Source: Pseudomonas oryzihabitans
GTDB lineage: Bacteria; Pseudomonadota; Gammaproteobacteria; Pseudomonadales; Pseudomonadaceae
DNA: 64,000 nt
Direction: 5' to 3'
NCBI RefSeq assembly: GCF_024652905.1
Contig: NZ_CP102428.1
Coordinates: 570,501-634,500, forward strand
Within the stretch, counting starts at the first letter, position 1. The number at the start of each line of letters is the position of its first letter. The notes under the pieces were generated by a model. That model was not told where the DNA came from. It saw only the letters and a list, made by a program, of their open reading frames with translations, and made no database searches. The translations under genes were made by a program, and so were the position numbers. This document shows, piece by piece, positions 16,595 to 24,870 of the stretch.

Positions 16595-16656
16595 AATGGG
16601 TGCTCATGCTGCTGCTCAGTGTCTCCCTGCAGAGTTCGGATATATCCAATGTGGGC

Positions 16657-17088
16657 TCAAGGCTCACTAGTCCTAATAGGCCCTGGGGTATGGAAAGAAC
16701 AATCCGCTAGCCCTTGCAGAATACCGCAGGACTCGATGGGGCGCGTTCCACCGCACCTTTCACGTAAGGCAGTCATGTGCTGCTTTAGCTGCAGTAATGC
16801 CACGATCCGCGCCTCCACCTGCTGGAGATGGGAATCCAGCAGCGCGTTGACCTCGCTACAGTCCTGCCTTGGGTTTTCGCGCAGGCCCTGCAGGGCACGA
16901 ATCTCGGCATGCGTCATGTCCAGCGTGCGGCAGTGCAGAACGAACTGCAATTGCTCAAGGTGTGCCTTGCTGTACAACCGGTAATTCCCGGCGCTACGTG
17001 CTGGCTCCGACAACAGCCCTTCCTTCTCGAAGTAGCGGATGGTCACAACTTCGCATCCTGTGAGCCGGGCTAGCTCCCCAATCCTCAT
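16657..17088 (-). CDS. cadR: CadR/PbrR-type MerR-family Cd(II)/Pb(II) regulator
   Basis: A 143-residue MerR regulator. The start is set at ATG 17088, giving the family start MRIGELARLTGCEVVTIRYFEKEGLL (helix-turn-helix); an in-frame GTG lies two codons upstream. The dimer helix contains the metal ligand CRTLDMTHAEI, and further cysteines lie at RQDCSEVNALL and in RPIESCGIL, as in CadR/PbrR. It is divergent from cadA and should bind the CTATAG dyad between them, untwisting the long-spaced promoter when cadmium or lead binds. Confidence 0.9.
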   Translation of the reverse strand: MRIGELARLTGCEVVTIRYFEKEGLLSEPARSAGNYRLYSKAHLEQLQFVLHCRTLDMTHAEIRALQGLRENPRQDCSEVNALLDSHLQQVEARIVALLQLKQHMTALRERCGGTRPIESCGILQGLADCSFHTPGPIRTSEP

Positions 17089-17112
17089 GTCCACTTCGGC
17101 CGCCTTGAGTGC

Positions 17113-17143
17113 TTGACTCTATAGTAACTATAGGGATTGTAAT
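17113..17143 (+). promoter_or_regulatory. MerR-type cadA promoter with CadR operator
   Basis: -35 TTGACT (17113-17118) and -10 TGTAAT (17138-17143) are 19 bp apart, the over-long spacing typical of MerR-controlled promoters. The perfect dyad CTATAG-TAA-CTATAG (17119-17133) fills the spacer and is the likely CadR site. Confidence 0.85.
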
Positions 17144-17176
17144 GCTCCCCATTCAACGGTGAAAGTGGGGGCTGAC

Positions 17177-19591
17177 ATGAGCGATTGCGGATCAAAGGGG
17201 TGCGGTTGCAGCTCGGCTGCGTCAGGCCCTCTTCTTACGCCCGAACCGACGGCCAGCGCCCTGGCCGAGGCTAGGGAAGCTCACTACCTTATTCAGAATA
17301 TGGACTGCCCCACAGAGGAAGCGCTCATTCGGCGCAAGCTGGGGGGCTTGTCCGGCGTTGTCGGCTTGGAATTCAACCTGATGAAGCGCACGCTGATCGT
17401 ACGGCACAACCTGCCTTCGCTGACCCCATTGGAAGAAGCCTTGTCAGCGGTCGGTATGCAGGCGGTGCGTCAGGGAGACGACCCGAGCACGCAGATTACC
17501 CGTCTTGGCATAGCCCAGATGGATTGCCCTACCGAAGAGACCCTGATTCGGAAAAAGCTCACCCTTCTTCCTGGTGTAGTTGATCTGGACTTCAATCTGA
17601 TGCAGCGCACATTGACTGTGCGTCATACCGCCAGCGCGCTAGCCAAGGTACTCGATGCGATCCAGTCGCTAGGCTTCGAAGCTCAGGAGCTGGACACCCA
17701 GAATTATCGCACTCCACCATCAAGGGCCTATAGCGACTCGACGCCGTGGCTGCCGCTCGGCTTCTCTCTTGCTGCTGCAATAGCCGCTGAGGGCATGTAC
17801 TGGTATCTAGGTGGCAATCATTGGTCGGTCCTGGTACTGGCGTTGATTGCCATCTCCCTGGGTGGGTTGTCCACTTACAAAAAGGGCTGGATAGCGCTTA
17901 AGAACCGCAATCTCAACATGAACGCCCTAATGTCGATTGCCGTCACCGGGGCCATGTTGATCGGCCATTGGCCGGAAGCGGCGATGGTGATGGTGTTATT
18001 CGCCCTCGCCGAGGTCATTGAGGCCAAATCGCTGGATCGTGCCCGCAATGCCATCCGGGACCTACTCGATCTAGCCCCCGAGCAAGCCACGGTGCAGCAG
18101 CCTGACGGTACTTGGCTCGATGTGGAGGCCAAGCAGGTCGCTATCGGTAGCCGGGTGCGGGTGCGGCCGGGCGAGCGCATCGCGCTCGATGGTGTGCTGC
18201 TAGAGGGCGGCTCCACCGTGAGCCAAGCGCCGATCACTGGGGAAAGCCTTCCCGTTGAAAAGGCCCCCGGCGATCCGGTCTATGCCGGCACTATCAACGA
18301 GTCTGGATCCTTCGAATATCGCGTCACGGCGGTGGCCGGCAACTCCACCTTGGCACGCATCATCCAAATGGTGGAAGAGGCGCAAGGCAGCCGCGCTCCA
18401 ACCCAGCGCTTCGTCGATCAATTCGCCCGCTGGTATACGCCTGCCGTTTTCGTGCTAGCAATTGCCGTGGCGGTACTACCTCCCCTGCTTCTGGGCGCAG
18501 CTTGGATGGATTGGCTCTATCGGGCCCTGATTCTGCTGGTGGTGGCCTGCCCCTGCGCCTTGGTCATTTCCACTCCGGTCACCATCGTCAGCGGACTGGC
18601 TGCTGCAGCACGCCAAGGCATCCTCATCAAGGGTGGCGTTTATCTGGAGGATGGTCGCAAGCTGCGGTGGCTAGCCTTGGACAAGACCGGCACGCTCACC
18701 CACGGCAAACCCGAGCAGACCGACGCTATCTCCTTGAACAGCGCCTTGACCGATAGCAGTCGCAGCATTGCAGCGAGTCTCGCTAGCCGCTCTGACCATC
18801 CGGTATCCAAAGCCATCGCGAAAGCCGCCGTTGGCGACGGTGTGGTGCTGCGAGAGGTCGGGGAGTTTGCCGCGCTGCCTGGCCAGGGCGTACGCGGTGT
18901 AATCGATGGACAGACCTATCATCTTGGCAACCATCGAATGGTCGACGAATTGAGGGGGTGCTCCTCGGACCTGAAACAGCGCATCACGGCGCTCGAAAGC
19001 GAGGGCAAGACCGTGGTGATGCTGGTAGGGGCTGACGATGTACTGGCGATCTTCGCTGTCGCCGACACCATCAAGGACAGCAGCCGCAATGCGATAGCCG
19101 AGCTGCATGCGCTGGGTATCCAGACCGTGATCCTGACGGGCGATAATCCACATACCGCCCAAGCGATTGCTGCTCAGGCCGGAATAGATCGCGCCCAAGG
19201 TAACCTGCTACCGGCCGACAAGCTGCGCGAAGTCGAACAGCTTGCCCAGTCCAGTAAGGTCGGCATGGTAGGAGACGGTATCAACGATGCCCCGGCATTG
19301 GCACGCGCCGACATTGGCTTTGCGATGGGGGCTGCGGGCACCGACACGGCCATCGAGACAGCAGACGTGGCCCTCATGGACGATGATCTGCGCAAGATTC
19401 CAACCTTTGTGAAGCTCTCTCGCGCCACCGCTCAGGTGCTCTTGCAAAACATCGTGCTTGCACTTGGCCTAAAAGCCGCTTTTTTGCTGCTGACCTTCAC
19501 TGGGCAAGCAACCATGTGGATGGCCGTATTCGCCGATATGGGAGCCAGCCTCTTGGTAGTGGGCAACGGGCTAAGGTTGCTGCGCCAATAA
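17177..19591 (+). CDS. cadA: CadA-type Cd/Zn/Pb P1B-ATPase
   Basis: An 804-residue heavy-metal exporter. A Cys-rich start (SDCGSKGCGCSS) is followed by two degenerate HMA domains, each with MDCPTEE (about 42-48 and 115-121), then six or more membrane segments, TGES (354-357), the metal-site CPC (458-460) and the phosphorylated Asp in DKTGTLT (502-508); GDGINDAPAL is near the C-terminus. CPC plus DKTGTLT identify a P1B-ATPase; Cd/Zn/Pb specificity follows from the CadR partner and MDCPTEE domains. The start at 17177 follows GTGGGGG. It pumps metal to the periplasm, where CzcCBA can expel it. Confidence 0.95.
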   Translation: MSDCGSKGCGCSSAASGPLLTPEPTASALAEAREAHYLIQNMDCPTEEALIRRKLGGLSGVVGLEFNLMKRTLIVRHNLPSLTPLEEALSAVGMQAVRQGDDPSTQITRLGIAQMDCPTEETLIRKKLTLLPGVVDLDFNLMQRTLTVRHTASALAKVLDAIQSLGFEAQELDTQNYRTPPSRAYSDSTPWLPLGFSLAAAIAAEGMYWYLGGNHWSVLVLALIAISLGGLSTYKKGWIALKNRNLNMNALMSIAVTGAMLIGHWPEAAMVMVLFALAEVIEAKSLDRARNAIRDLLDLAPEQATVQQPDGTWLDVEAKQVAIGSRVRVRPGERIALDGVLLEGGSTVSQAPITGESLPVEKAPGDPVYAGTINESGSFEYRVTAVAGNSTLARIIQMVEEAQGSRAPTQRFVDQFARWYTPAVFVLAIAVAVLPPLLLGAAWMDWLYRALILLVVACPCALVISTPVTIVSGLAAAARQGILIKGGVYLEDGRKLRWLALDKTGTLTHGKPEQTDAISLNSALTDSSRSIAASLASRSDHPVSKAIAKAAVGDGVVLREVGEFAALPGQGVRGVIDGQTYHLGNHRMVDELRGCSSDLKQRITALESEGKTVVMLVGADDVLAIFAVADTIKDSSRNAIAELHALGIQTVILTGDNPHTAQAIAAQAGIDRAQGNLLPADKLREVEQLAQSSKVGMVGDGINDAPALARADIGFAMGAAGTDTAIETADVALMDDDLRKIPTFVKLSRATAQVLLQNIVLALGLKAAFLLLTFTGQATMWMAVFADMGASLLVVGNGLRLLRQ

Positions 19592-19963
19592 GCTGGCATT
19601 CCTCGTTGATGACCGGGAGGGTTTGAAAGGTGTCCCACGGCAAATCCTCGCGCCAATCACAACTGCAGTTACTGGGTTACCCAGCCTTCGGGCAGGCCGT
19701 AAGGTCTGCTTCAGCACCTCGATCGTTTCGGGCGAGATAAGCAGCTTCATGGGCAGGGGTATGTGTACATTCGTATATGCGTAAAAACGAATAAACAGGT
19801 TGCCCGAGTATCCTCGCGCTGCTTGCTGCATTGGAAGACGTTGTAGTTCGTCTGCAGAAAGACGCTGGTCGGGAAGTCCTGCATATGCAGCCCTGTCTAT
19901 AACAGCTCCGGGTTAGTTATTGACATGTCTACGCTGCCATATCGACCAGCATCGTGCTCACAC
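19592..19963. other. intergenic, no gene supported
   Basis: 372 bp between convergent cadA and czcS. An open frame on the minus strand (ending within cadA) has no ribosome site and no recognised family. No clear terminator with a T-run was found. Confidence 0.5.
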
Positions 19964-21400
19964 CTATCTATTGGTGGGGGAACAAAGCGCTTCCGCTTCG
20001 CCTTGTTCATCAAAGTTGGTTACGGGCGTAACTGCTGGAGGAAATGTCAGCGTGAAGCGCGTCATTCCCTCATGAGATTCGGCATGCACCAGGCCCCGGT
20101 GAGAAATCATAATCGCGCGGACGATCGCCAACCCTAATCCACTGCCGCCTGTAGGTTGATCGCCAGCCCGGTAAAAGCGATTGAAGACATTCGATAACTC
20201 ATCCGGATCTATGGGAGATCCTTGGTTTATCACAGCTGCCCATCCACCACCTTCCTCTTGCGCGGCAAGCTCTACTATCACAGCCGTTCTTGGATAAGCG
20301 TGGCGAATAGCGTTTGATAGCAGGTTCGATAGCGCACGCTGGATCATCAACTTGTCGCCCTCGACTTGAAGCTGTCCTTTGACTACCAGCTCTATTTCGC
20401 GCGCTTCGGCATAAGCCTCAAACAGGCTACAGACCTTAAGTGTCTCTTGCTCGACGGCCACTTGGCTCAGTGAGGTTAGCGGTTCGTGGCTGTCCAGACG
20501 CGCGAGGAGGAGCATGTCCGCGACAATACGGCTCAAGCGGTCCAGTTCGTCTAGGGAGTCCTCCAAGGCCTTTTGATACGTGGCCTCGTCACGCTTCCGG
20601 CTAAGTACCATCTGCGTTCGACCTATGAGGATCCCGAGCGGGGCGCGCAATTCATGGGCAACGTCGTCTGCAAAGCGGTCTAGTTGCTGCACGCCCGTAT
20701 TGAGGCGCTCCAACATCGTGTTCAGCGCGATGGCTAGATCAGCTACTTCTGCAGGCAGATTGGTGTCATCCACTCGCAATGTCAGCTGCCGGGTAGTAAT
20801 CGCACGGGCAGTACGGCGGAAGTGGCGTAACGGCGCAAGGCCCTGATAACCCGTCCACCACGCCGCGGCGCCAATCAGCAGTAGCAGAATCGGCAGACTT
20901 ATCAAGGCTGCACGTAGGAAAGCATCCAACAAAAATCTATCACTGCTGCGGTCCTGGCTGAGCAGTAGCTGTAGTGGAGGCAGCGATGGGATGGTCAGGC
21001 TAGTCCGGATAGTTAATAGATCGTGGCCGTCATCAGAATGCCAGGCCAACGTCTGGGTGTCTGGCCAACGGCCCGGCCGTAGCTCATCGGCATAGGCATG
21101 GGAGCCAAGCCCATACAGGGGTGTGTCCTCTTCCGCCGAAAGCACGGTGACCGACAGCTCATCGTGGCCGAGCAGAGCGTCAGCTAGTACGTGCTGCCAA
21201 GGCGCTTTGGTAGGATCTGCAGGACGCTCTTCCAGGCTGTGCTGGATCTGCCCTAATTTGGCTTGCAGCTGGTCAACAGCACGCTTATCAAGCTCCCGCT
21301 CTAGAACGCTGTACACCATAACGACCAAGATGATAGCCAGCAGCAAGCCCACGCCTGTGACGATCATCCCCAGGCGCAGGGCGAGGCTCATGGGTCTCAT
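19964..21400 (-). CDS. czcS: CzcS-type heavy-metal sensor histidine kinase
   Basis: A 478-residue inner-membrane kinase. Membrane segments lie near residues 10-30 and 165-190 around a periplasmic sensor; HAMP follows (RHFRRTARAITTRQLTLRVDD). The phosphorylated His is in DDVAHELRAPLG, the N-box is NLLSNAIRHAYP and the G-box GGSGLGLAIVRA. Its start overlaps the czcR stop (ATGA), so the pair is co-translated. It senses periplasmic Zn/Cd/Co (or Cu) in relatives and activates CzcR. Confidence 0.92.
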   Translation of the reverse strand: MRPMSLALRLGMIVTGVGLLLAIILVVMVYSVLERELDKRAVDQLQAKLGQIQHSLEERPADPTKAPWQHVLADALLGHDELSVTVLSAEEDTPLYGLGSHAYADELRPGRWPDTQTLAWHSDDGHDLLTIRTSLTIPSLPPLQLLLSQDRSSDRFLLDAFLRAALISLPILLLLIGAAAWWTGYQGLAPLRHFRRTARAITTRQLTLRVDDTNLPAEVADLAIALNTMLERLNTGVQQLDRFADDVAHELRAPLGILIGRTQMVLSRKRDEATYQKALEDSLDELDRLSRIVADMLLLARLDSHEPLTSLSQVAVEQETLKVCSLFEAYAEAREIELVVKGQLQVEGDKLMIQRALSNLLSNAIRHAYPRTAVIVELAAQEEGGGWAAVINQGSPIDPDELSNVFNRFYRAGDQPTGGSGLGLAIVRAIMISHRGLVHAESHEGMTRFTLTFPPAVTPVTNFDEQGEAEALCSPTNR

Positions 21401-22071
21401 GAACGGCGCTCCATCACGTAGCCAACGCCTCGTACTGTATGTATAAGCGCCTCCCCGAAGGGCTCATCGACCTTCATCCGCAAGCGTCGAACGGCGACTT
21501 CCACCACATTGGTGTCACAGTCGAAATTCATGTCCCAAACGCGCGAGATGATCTCGGTGCGGGAGAGCACTTCGCCCTGGCGTTGCATGAGCAGGTGAAG
21601 TAGCGCGAATTCCTTGCTGGTCAAGTCGATGCGCTGGTCCCCGCGAAACGCACGATGGCGAAAGGGATGCAGCTCAAGATCGGCCAGGTGCAGGGTATCA
21701 CTGACCACTCGCGTTTCGCCGCGTCTGAGCAACGCGCGGATGCGGGCGAGCAACTCCGGAAACTCGAACGGCTTGGTCAGATAGTCGTCAGCGCCGGCGT
21801 CCAGTCCTCGGACGCGCTCGCTGGTTCGGCTCTGGCCCGTTAGGAGCATCACGCGGGTCTGCTTGCGTCGCCGCAGCAATTCCAGGACCTCCAGACCGTC
21901 CATAGTCGGCAGATTAATGTCCAGCAGGATCAGGTCGTAATCCTGCTGCACAGCCAGATGCAGACCATCAATCCCGGTCGCGGCGCGATCAACCACATAG
22001 CCATTCTCCGTGAGGCCTTGCTGCAGATAATCCGCGGCGCGGGCTTCGTCTTCCACTATCAGTAAGCGCAT
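21397..22071 (-). CDS. czcR: CzcR-type OmpR-family response regulator
   Basis: A 224-residue regulator. The receiver has VEDEARA, the phosphorylated Asp in LILLDINLPTMDG and the conserved Lys in DDYLTKPFEF. The C-terminal winged helix contains DLTSKEFALLHLLMQRQGEVLSR and DTNVVEVAVRRLRMKVD, with GVGYVMERRS at the end, as in heavy-metal regulators. It is divergent from czcCBA. The palindrome TTACAGCTTTGTAA between the two is its likely operator. Confidence 0.93.
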   Translation of the reverse strand: MRLLIVEDEARAADYLQQGLTENGYVVDRAATGIDGLHLAVQQDYDLILLDINLPTMDGLEVLELLRRRKQTRVMLLTGQSRTSERVRGLDAGADDYLTKPFEFPELLARIRALLRRGETRVVSDTLHLADLELHPFRHRAFRGDQRIDLTSKEFALLHLLMQRQGEVLSRTEIISRVWDMNFDCDTNVVEVAVRRLRMKVDEPFGEALIHTVRGVGYVMERRS

Positions 22072-22175
22072 CGTCTGTATCAGTCGTGTCGAGGATGTTG
22101 CGGAGGCTGAAGCCTGTAGCCGCTAGAGAGTCAAGCGATCAAGCGTGCCGGTATACCTGGACGGCGGCAACTTCC

Positions 22176-22189
22176 TTACAGCTTTGTAA
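22176..22189. promoter_or_regulatory. CzcR/CopR-type box upstream of czcCBA
   Basis: TTACA-GCTT-TGTAA is a perfect dyad with a 4-bp spacer, matching the binding sites of CzcR/CopR/CusR-type regulators. It lies between czcR and czcC, 103 bp from the czcC start. The same layout recurs at 28006, 30545 and 30858. Confidence 0.75.
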
Positions 22190-22291
22190 TGTTGGCGTCA
22201 CCGGAGCGATAGGTGGCGCTCCCTAGAGTCGGCTCCGCTATCACGCGACGATCTCTTCGAACGTCGCGCCTTCTGCACAGGAGTCGCTGCA

Positions 22292-23545
22292 GTGCCGTTA
22301 TCCCTTCCATGTCGATATCCCGCCCCATGGCGCCTGATGGGTCTGGCGCTGGGGCTAGGTCTGCTGCTCGCCGGCGGACCGGTCCAGGCCTCATCGCTGA
22401 CCCTGGAGCAGGCGCTGGCCCAGGCCCTGCGCGACAATCCCGACTACCTGGCGGCCCGCCAGGAGACCGCCGCGGCCGCAGGTGCACGGCAGCAGGCAGG
22501 CCTCCTGCCCAACCCGGAACTCGCCTTCGAGGTCGAGGACACGCGCTCTGCCAGTCAGACGCGCAGTCTCACGCTCACCCAGCCCTTTGAACTGGGTGGC
22601 AAGCGCGCCGCCCGGGTGGCGGTGGCCGAGGCCAACGCTGGCGTGGTCAATGCGGACCTCGAGGCGCGACGCTATGCCCTCCGGGCGGACGTCATCCAGA
22701 GTTTTTACGAGTTGTTACTGGCCGCTGAAGGGGTGCGGCTCGCCGAGCAATCGCAGGCACTGGCCCAGCGCAGCCTGGACAGCTCAGGGGCGCAAATTCG
22801 AGCGGGCAAGATTTCACCGGTATCGGGTACCCGCGCGGAGGTAGAACAGGTCACCCAGCGGCTGGAGCTGAGACGCGCACTGCAGCAGCGTGACAACGCG
22901 CGGGTGAGTCTTGCCCGCCAATTGGGTGTCTCCGTGACCGAGCTCGGTGAGCCGGTCGGTGACCTGGATCGTCTGCCCGCACCTCCCGGCGAAGCCCTAC
23001 TGCTGCAGGCGATCCGCCAGACACCGGCGATGCTCAAGGCGCGGCGGCAGGTAGCCGCCGGGGATGCCGACGTCGATCTGCAGCGCAGCCAGCGCTATCC
23101 GGACGTGCGGGTGAGCCTGGGCAGCCAATACGACGAGCTCGAGGGGGAGCGGGTCAATCTGGTGGGCTTCTCGCTCCCGCTACCGCTCTTCGATCGCAAC
23201 CAGGGCAACCTGCTCGCCGCGTCCAGTCGCGCTGACCAGGCCCGGGATCTACAGCGAGCGACCGAGCTGCAGATCCAGGCCGAAACCCTGCAGGCACTGC
23301 GCGACTGGCGTAGTGCATCAGCTGACGTCGACGACTTGCGCAACCGGGTTTTGCCGGCGGGCCAGCGTACGGTCGATGACCTAACTCGCGGCTTCTCGCT
23401 GGGACGTTTTGCCCAGCTGGATGTGCTGGAAGCCCAGCGCGCCCTCATTGCCGCTCGGGGTCAGTACCTGCTCTCTCAACGTGCGCAGATCAATGCCTGG
23501 GCCCGCCTCGAACGCCTCCACGGCTCGCTCTTCACCTCCCCATGA
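22292..23545 (+). CDS. czcC: CzcC outer-membrane factor of the Co/Zn/Cd efflux pump
   Basis: A 417-residue TolC-family protein. A signal peptide (MGLALGLGLLLAGGPVQASS) is followed by two long coiled-coil repeats rich in Ala, Arg and Gln (TLEQALAQALRDNPDYLAARQE and the second half from about 210). The start is GTG 22292, preceded by AGGAG with 9-nt spacing. The protein forms the outer-membrane tunnel for CzcA/CzcB. It heads the czcCBA operon, overlapping the following open frame by an ATGA. Confidence 0.92.
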   Translation: MPLSLPCRYPAPWRLMGLALGLGLLLAGGPVQASSLTLEQALAQALRDNPDYLAARQETAAAAGARQQAGLLPNPELAFEVEDTRSASQTRSLTLTQPFELGGKRAARVAVAEANAGVVNADLEARRYALRADVIQSFYELLLAAEGVRLAEQSQALAQRSLDSSGAQIRAGKISPVSGTRAEVEQVTQRLELRRALQQRDNARVSLARQLGVSVTELGEPVGDLDRLPAPPGEALLLQAIRQTPAMLKARRQVAAGDADVDLQRSQRYPDVRVSLGSQYDELEGERVNLVGFSLPLPLFDRNQGNLLAASSRADQARDLQRATELQIQAETLQALRDWRSASADVDDLRNRVLPAGQRTVDDLTRGFSLGRFAQLDVLEAQRALIAARGQYLLSQRAQINAWARLERLHGSLFTSP

Positions 23546-23586
23546 CGCTACAGATCCCGGGATCAGACCCGGTGCGGAGTTCTTGC

Positions 23587-24861
23587 ATGACCATGACTTC
23601 ATTCAGGCCGAGACTGCTGCGGCCGCTGCTGATTGCAGTAATTGGCGGTGGGCTGCCATTCAGTACCATTCAGGCGGGCACCGGTCACGACCACCCCGAA
23701 CCCGCTGCCCCCCTAATGAAATCGGCAGATGCCAAGGCTGAGGCGACCCAGCCTCGCCCTGCTCTGGACGAAGGCAAAGACGGCCATGACGCGAACGAGG
23801 GCGCCCATGGCGAGGGCGAAGAGACGCATGCCGAAGGCGAAGTCGAGCTGAGCGCAGAGCAGATTCGAGCAGCCGGCATCGAAACCCAGGTGGTCACGCC
23901 GGTGAGCGTTGGCGCCTCTTTGAGTCTTCCGGGCGAGATTCGCTTCGATGAAGATCGTACCGCTCACGTGGTGTCCCGTACGCCCGGCGTCGTCGAGGAG
24001 GTGAAGGCGAATCTTGGAGACCGGGTGCGCAAGGGACAGGTGCTAGCAGTCATTGCCAGCGAGCAGCTTTCCGAGGTGCGCAGCGAGCTGGCGACCGCGC
24101 AGCAGCGGCTGCAACTGGCGCGCACCCTGTATGCCCGCGAGCAGAACCTCTGGCAGGAGCGGATCAGCGCCGAGCAGGATCTACTGCAGGCGCGGCAGAC
24201 ACTGCAGGAAGCCGAGATTGCTGTACGCAACGCCCGTCAAAAAGCACAGGCCTTGGGTGGAGCAGCCTCCGCTCAGGGCGGCAGTCGCTACCAGCTGCGC
24301 GCGCCCTTCGACGGCGTGGTGGTGGAGAAGCACCTGGTCCTGGGTGAGCGGGTGGACGAAGCCAGCAACCTCTTCACGCTCACCGACCTGTCCCGCGTCT
24401 GGGCCACGTTCGCCGTTCCTGCGCGTGACCTCGATCGAGTCACCGTTGGCCGAAAGGTGGAGGTACTCGCGGGTGAGCTGGATAGCCGCACCGAGGGCAC
24501 CGTGGCGCATGTTGGCAATCTGCTGGGCGAACAGACCCGGGCGGCGACCGCGCGCGTCACCCTAGCCAATCCGGCGGGCGCCTGGCGCCCGGGTCTGTTC
24601 GTTACGGTGCGGCTCGATGACGAGCGACGGGCCAAGGTACTTGGCGTGCCCAATGGCGCCGTGCATGTCGTGGAGGATCGCACCGTGGTGTTCGTCCGGA
24701 CGGCAGACGGCTTTCAGGCGACACCCGTGGTCACCGGGGTCCGGGACAGTGAGCGCACAGAGATTCGTCAGGGCTTGAGCGCCGGCCAGGTGGTGGCCGA
24801 TCGCGGTAGCTTCATTCTCAAGTCGGAACTGGGCAAGGGCTCGGCCGAGCACTCCCACTAA
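23587..24861 (+). CDS. czcB: CzcB periplasmic adaptor of the RND pump
   Basis: A 424-residue membrane-fusion protein. The start at 23587 is favoured by GGAG 7 nt upstream and gives a signal-like N-terminus; an in-frame ATG at 23542 overlaps czcC. A His/Glu-rich segment after the signal (GHDHPEP, GKDGHDANEGAHGEGEETHAEGE) is a probable metal-binding region found in heavy-metal adaptors. The lipoyl/hairpin part (VVSRTPGVVEEVKANLGDRV) and beta-barrel follow. It couples CzcA to CzcC. Confidence 0.92.
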   Translation: MTMTSFRPRLLRPLLIAVIGGGLPFSTIQAGTGHDHPEPAAPLMKSADAKAEATQPRPALDEGKDGHDANEGAHGEGEETHAEGEVELSAEQIRAAGIETQVVTPVSVGASLSLPGEIRFDEDRTAHVVSRTPGVVEEVKANLGDRVRKGQVLAVIASEQLSEVRSELATAQQRLQLARTLYAREQNLWQERISAEQDLLQARQTLQEAEIAVRNARQKAQALGGAASAQGGSRYQLRAPFDGVVVEKHLVLGERVDEASNLFTLTDLSRVWATFAVPARDLDRVTVGRKVEVLAGELDSRTEGTVAHVGNLLGEQTRAATARVTLANPAGAWRPGLFVTVRLDDERRAKVLGVPNGAVHVVEDRTVVFVRTADGFQATPVVTGVRDSERTEIRQGLSAGQVVADRGSFILKSELGKGSAEHSH

Positions 24862-24870
24862 GGGCGCATC

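Noticed and set aside
19571-19831. 86-codon minus-strand open frame after cadA
   Set aside because: Overlaps the cadA end, no ribosome site, no family recognised.
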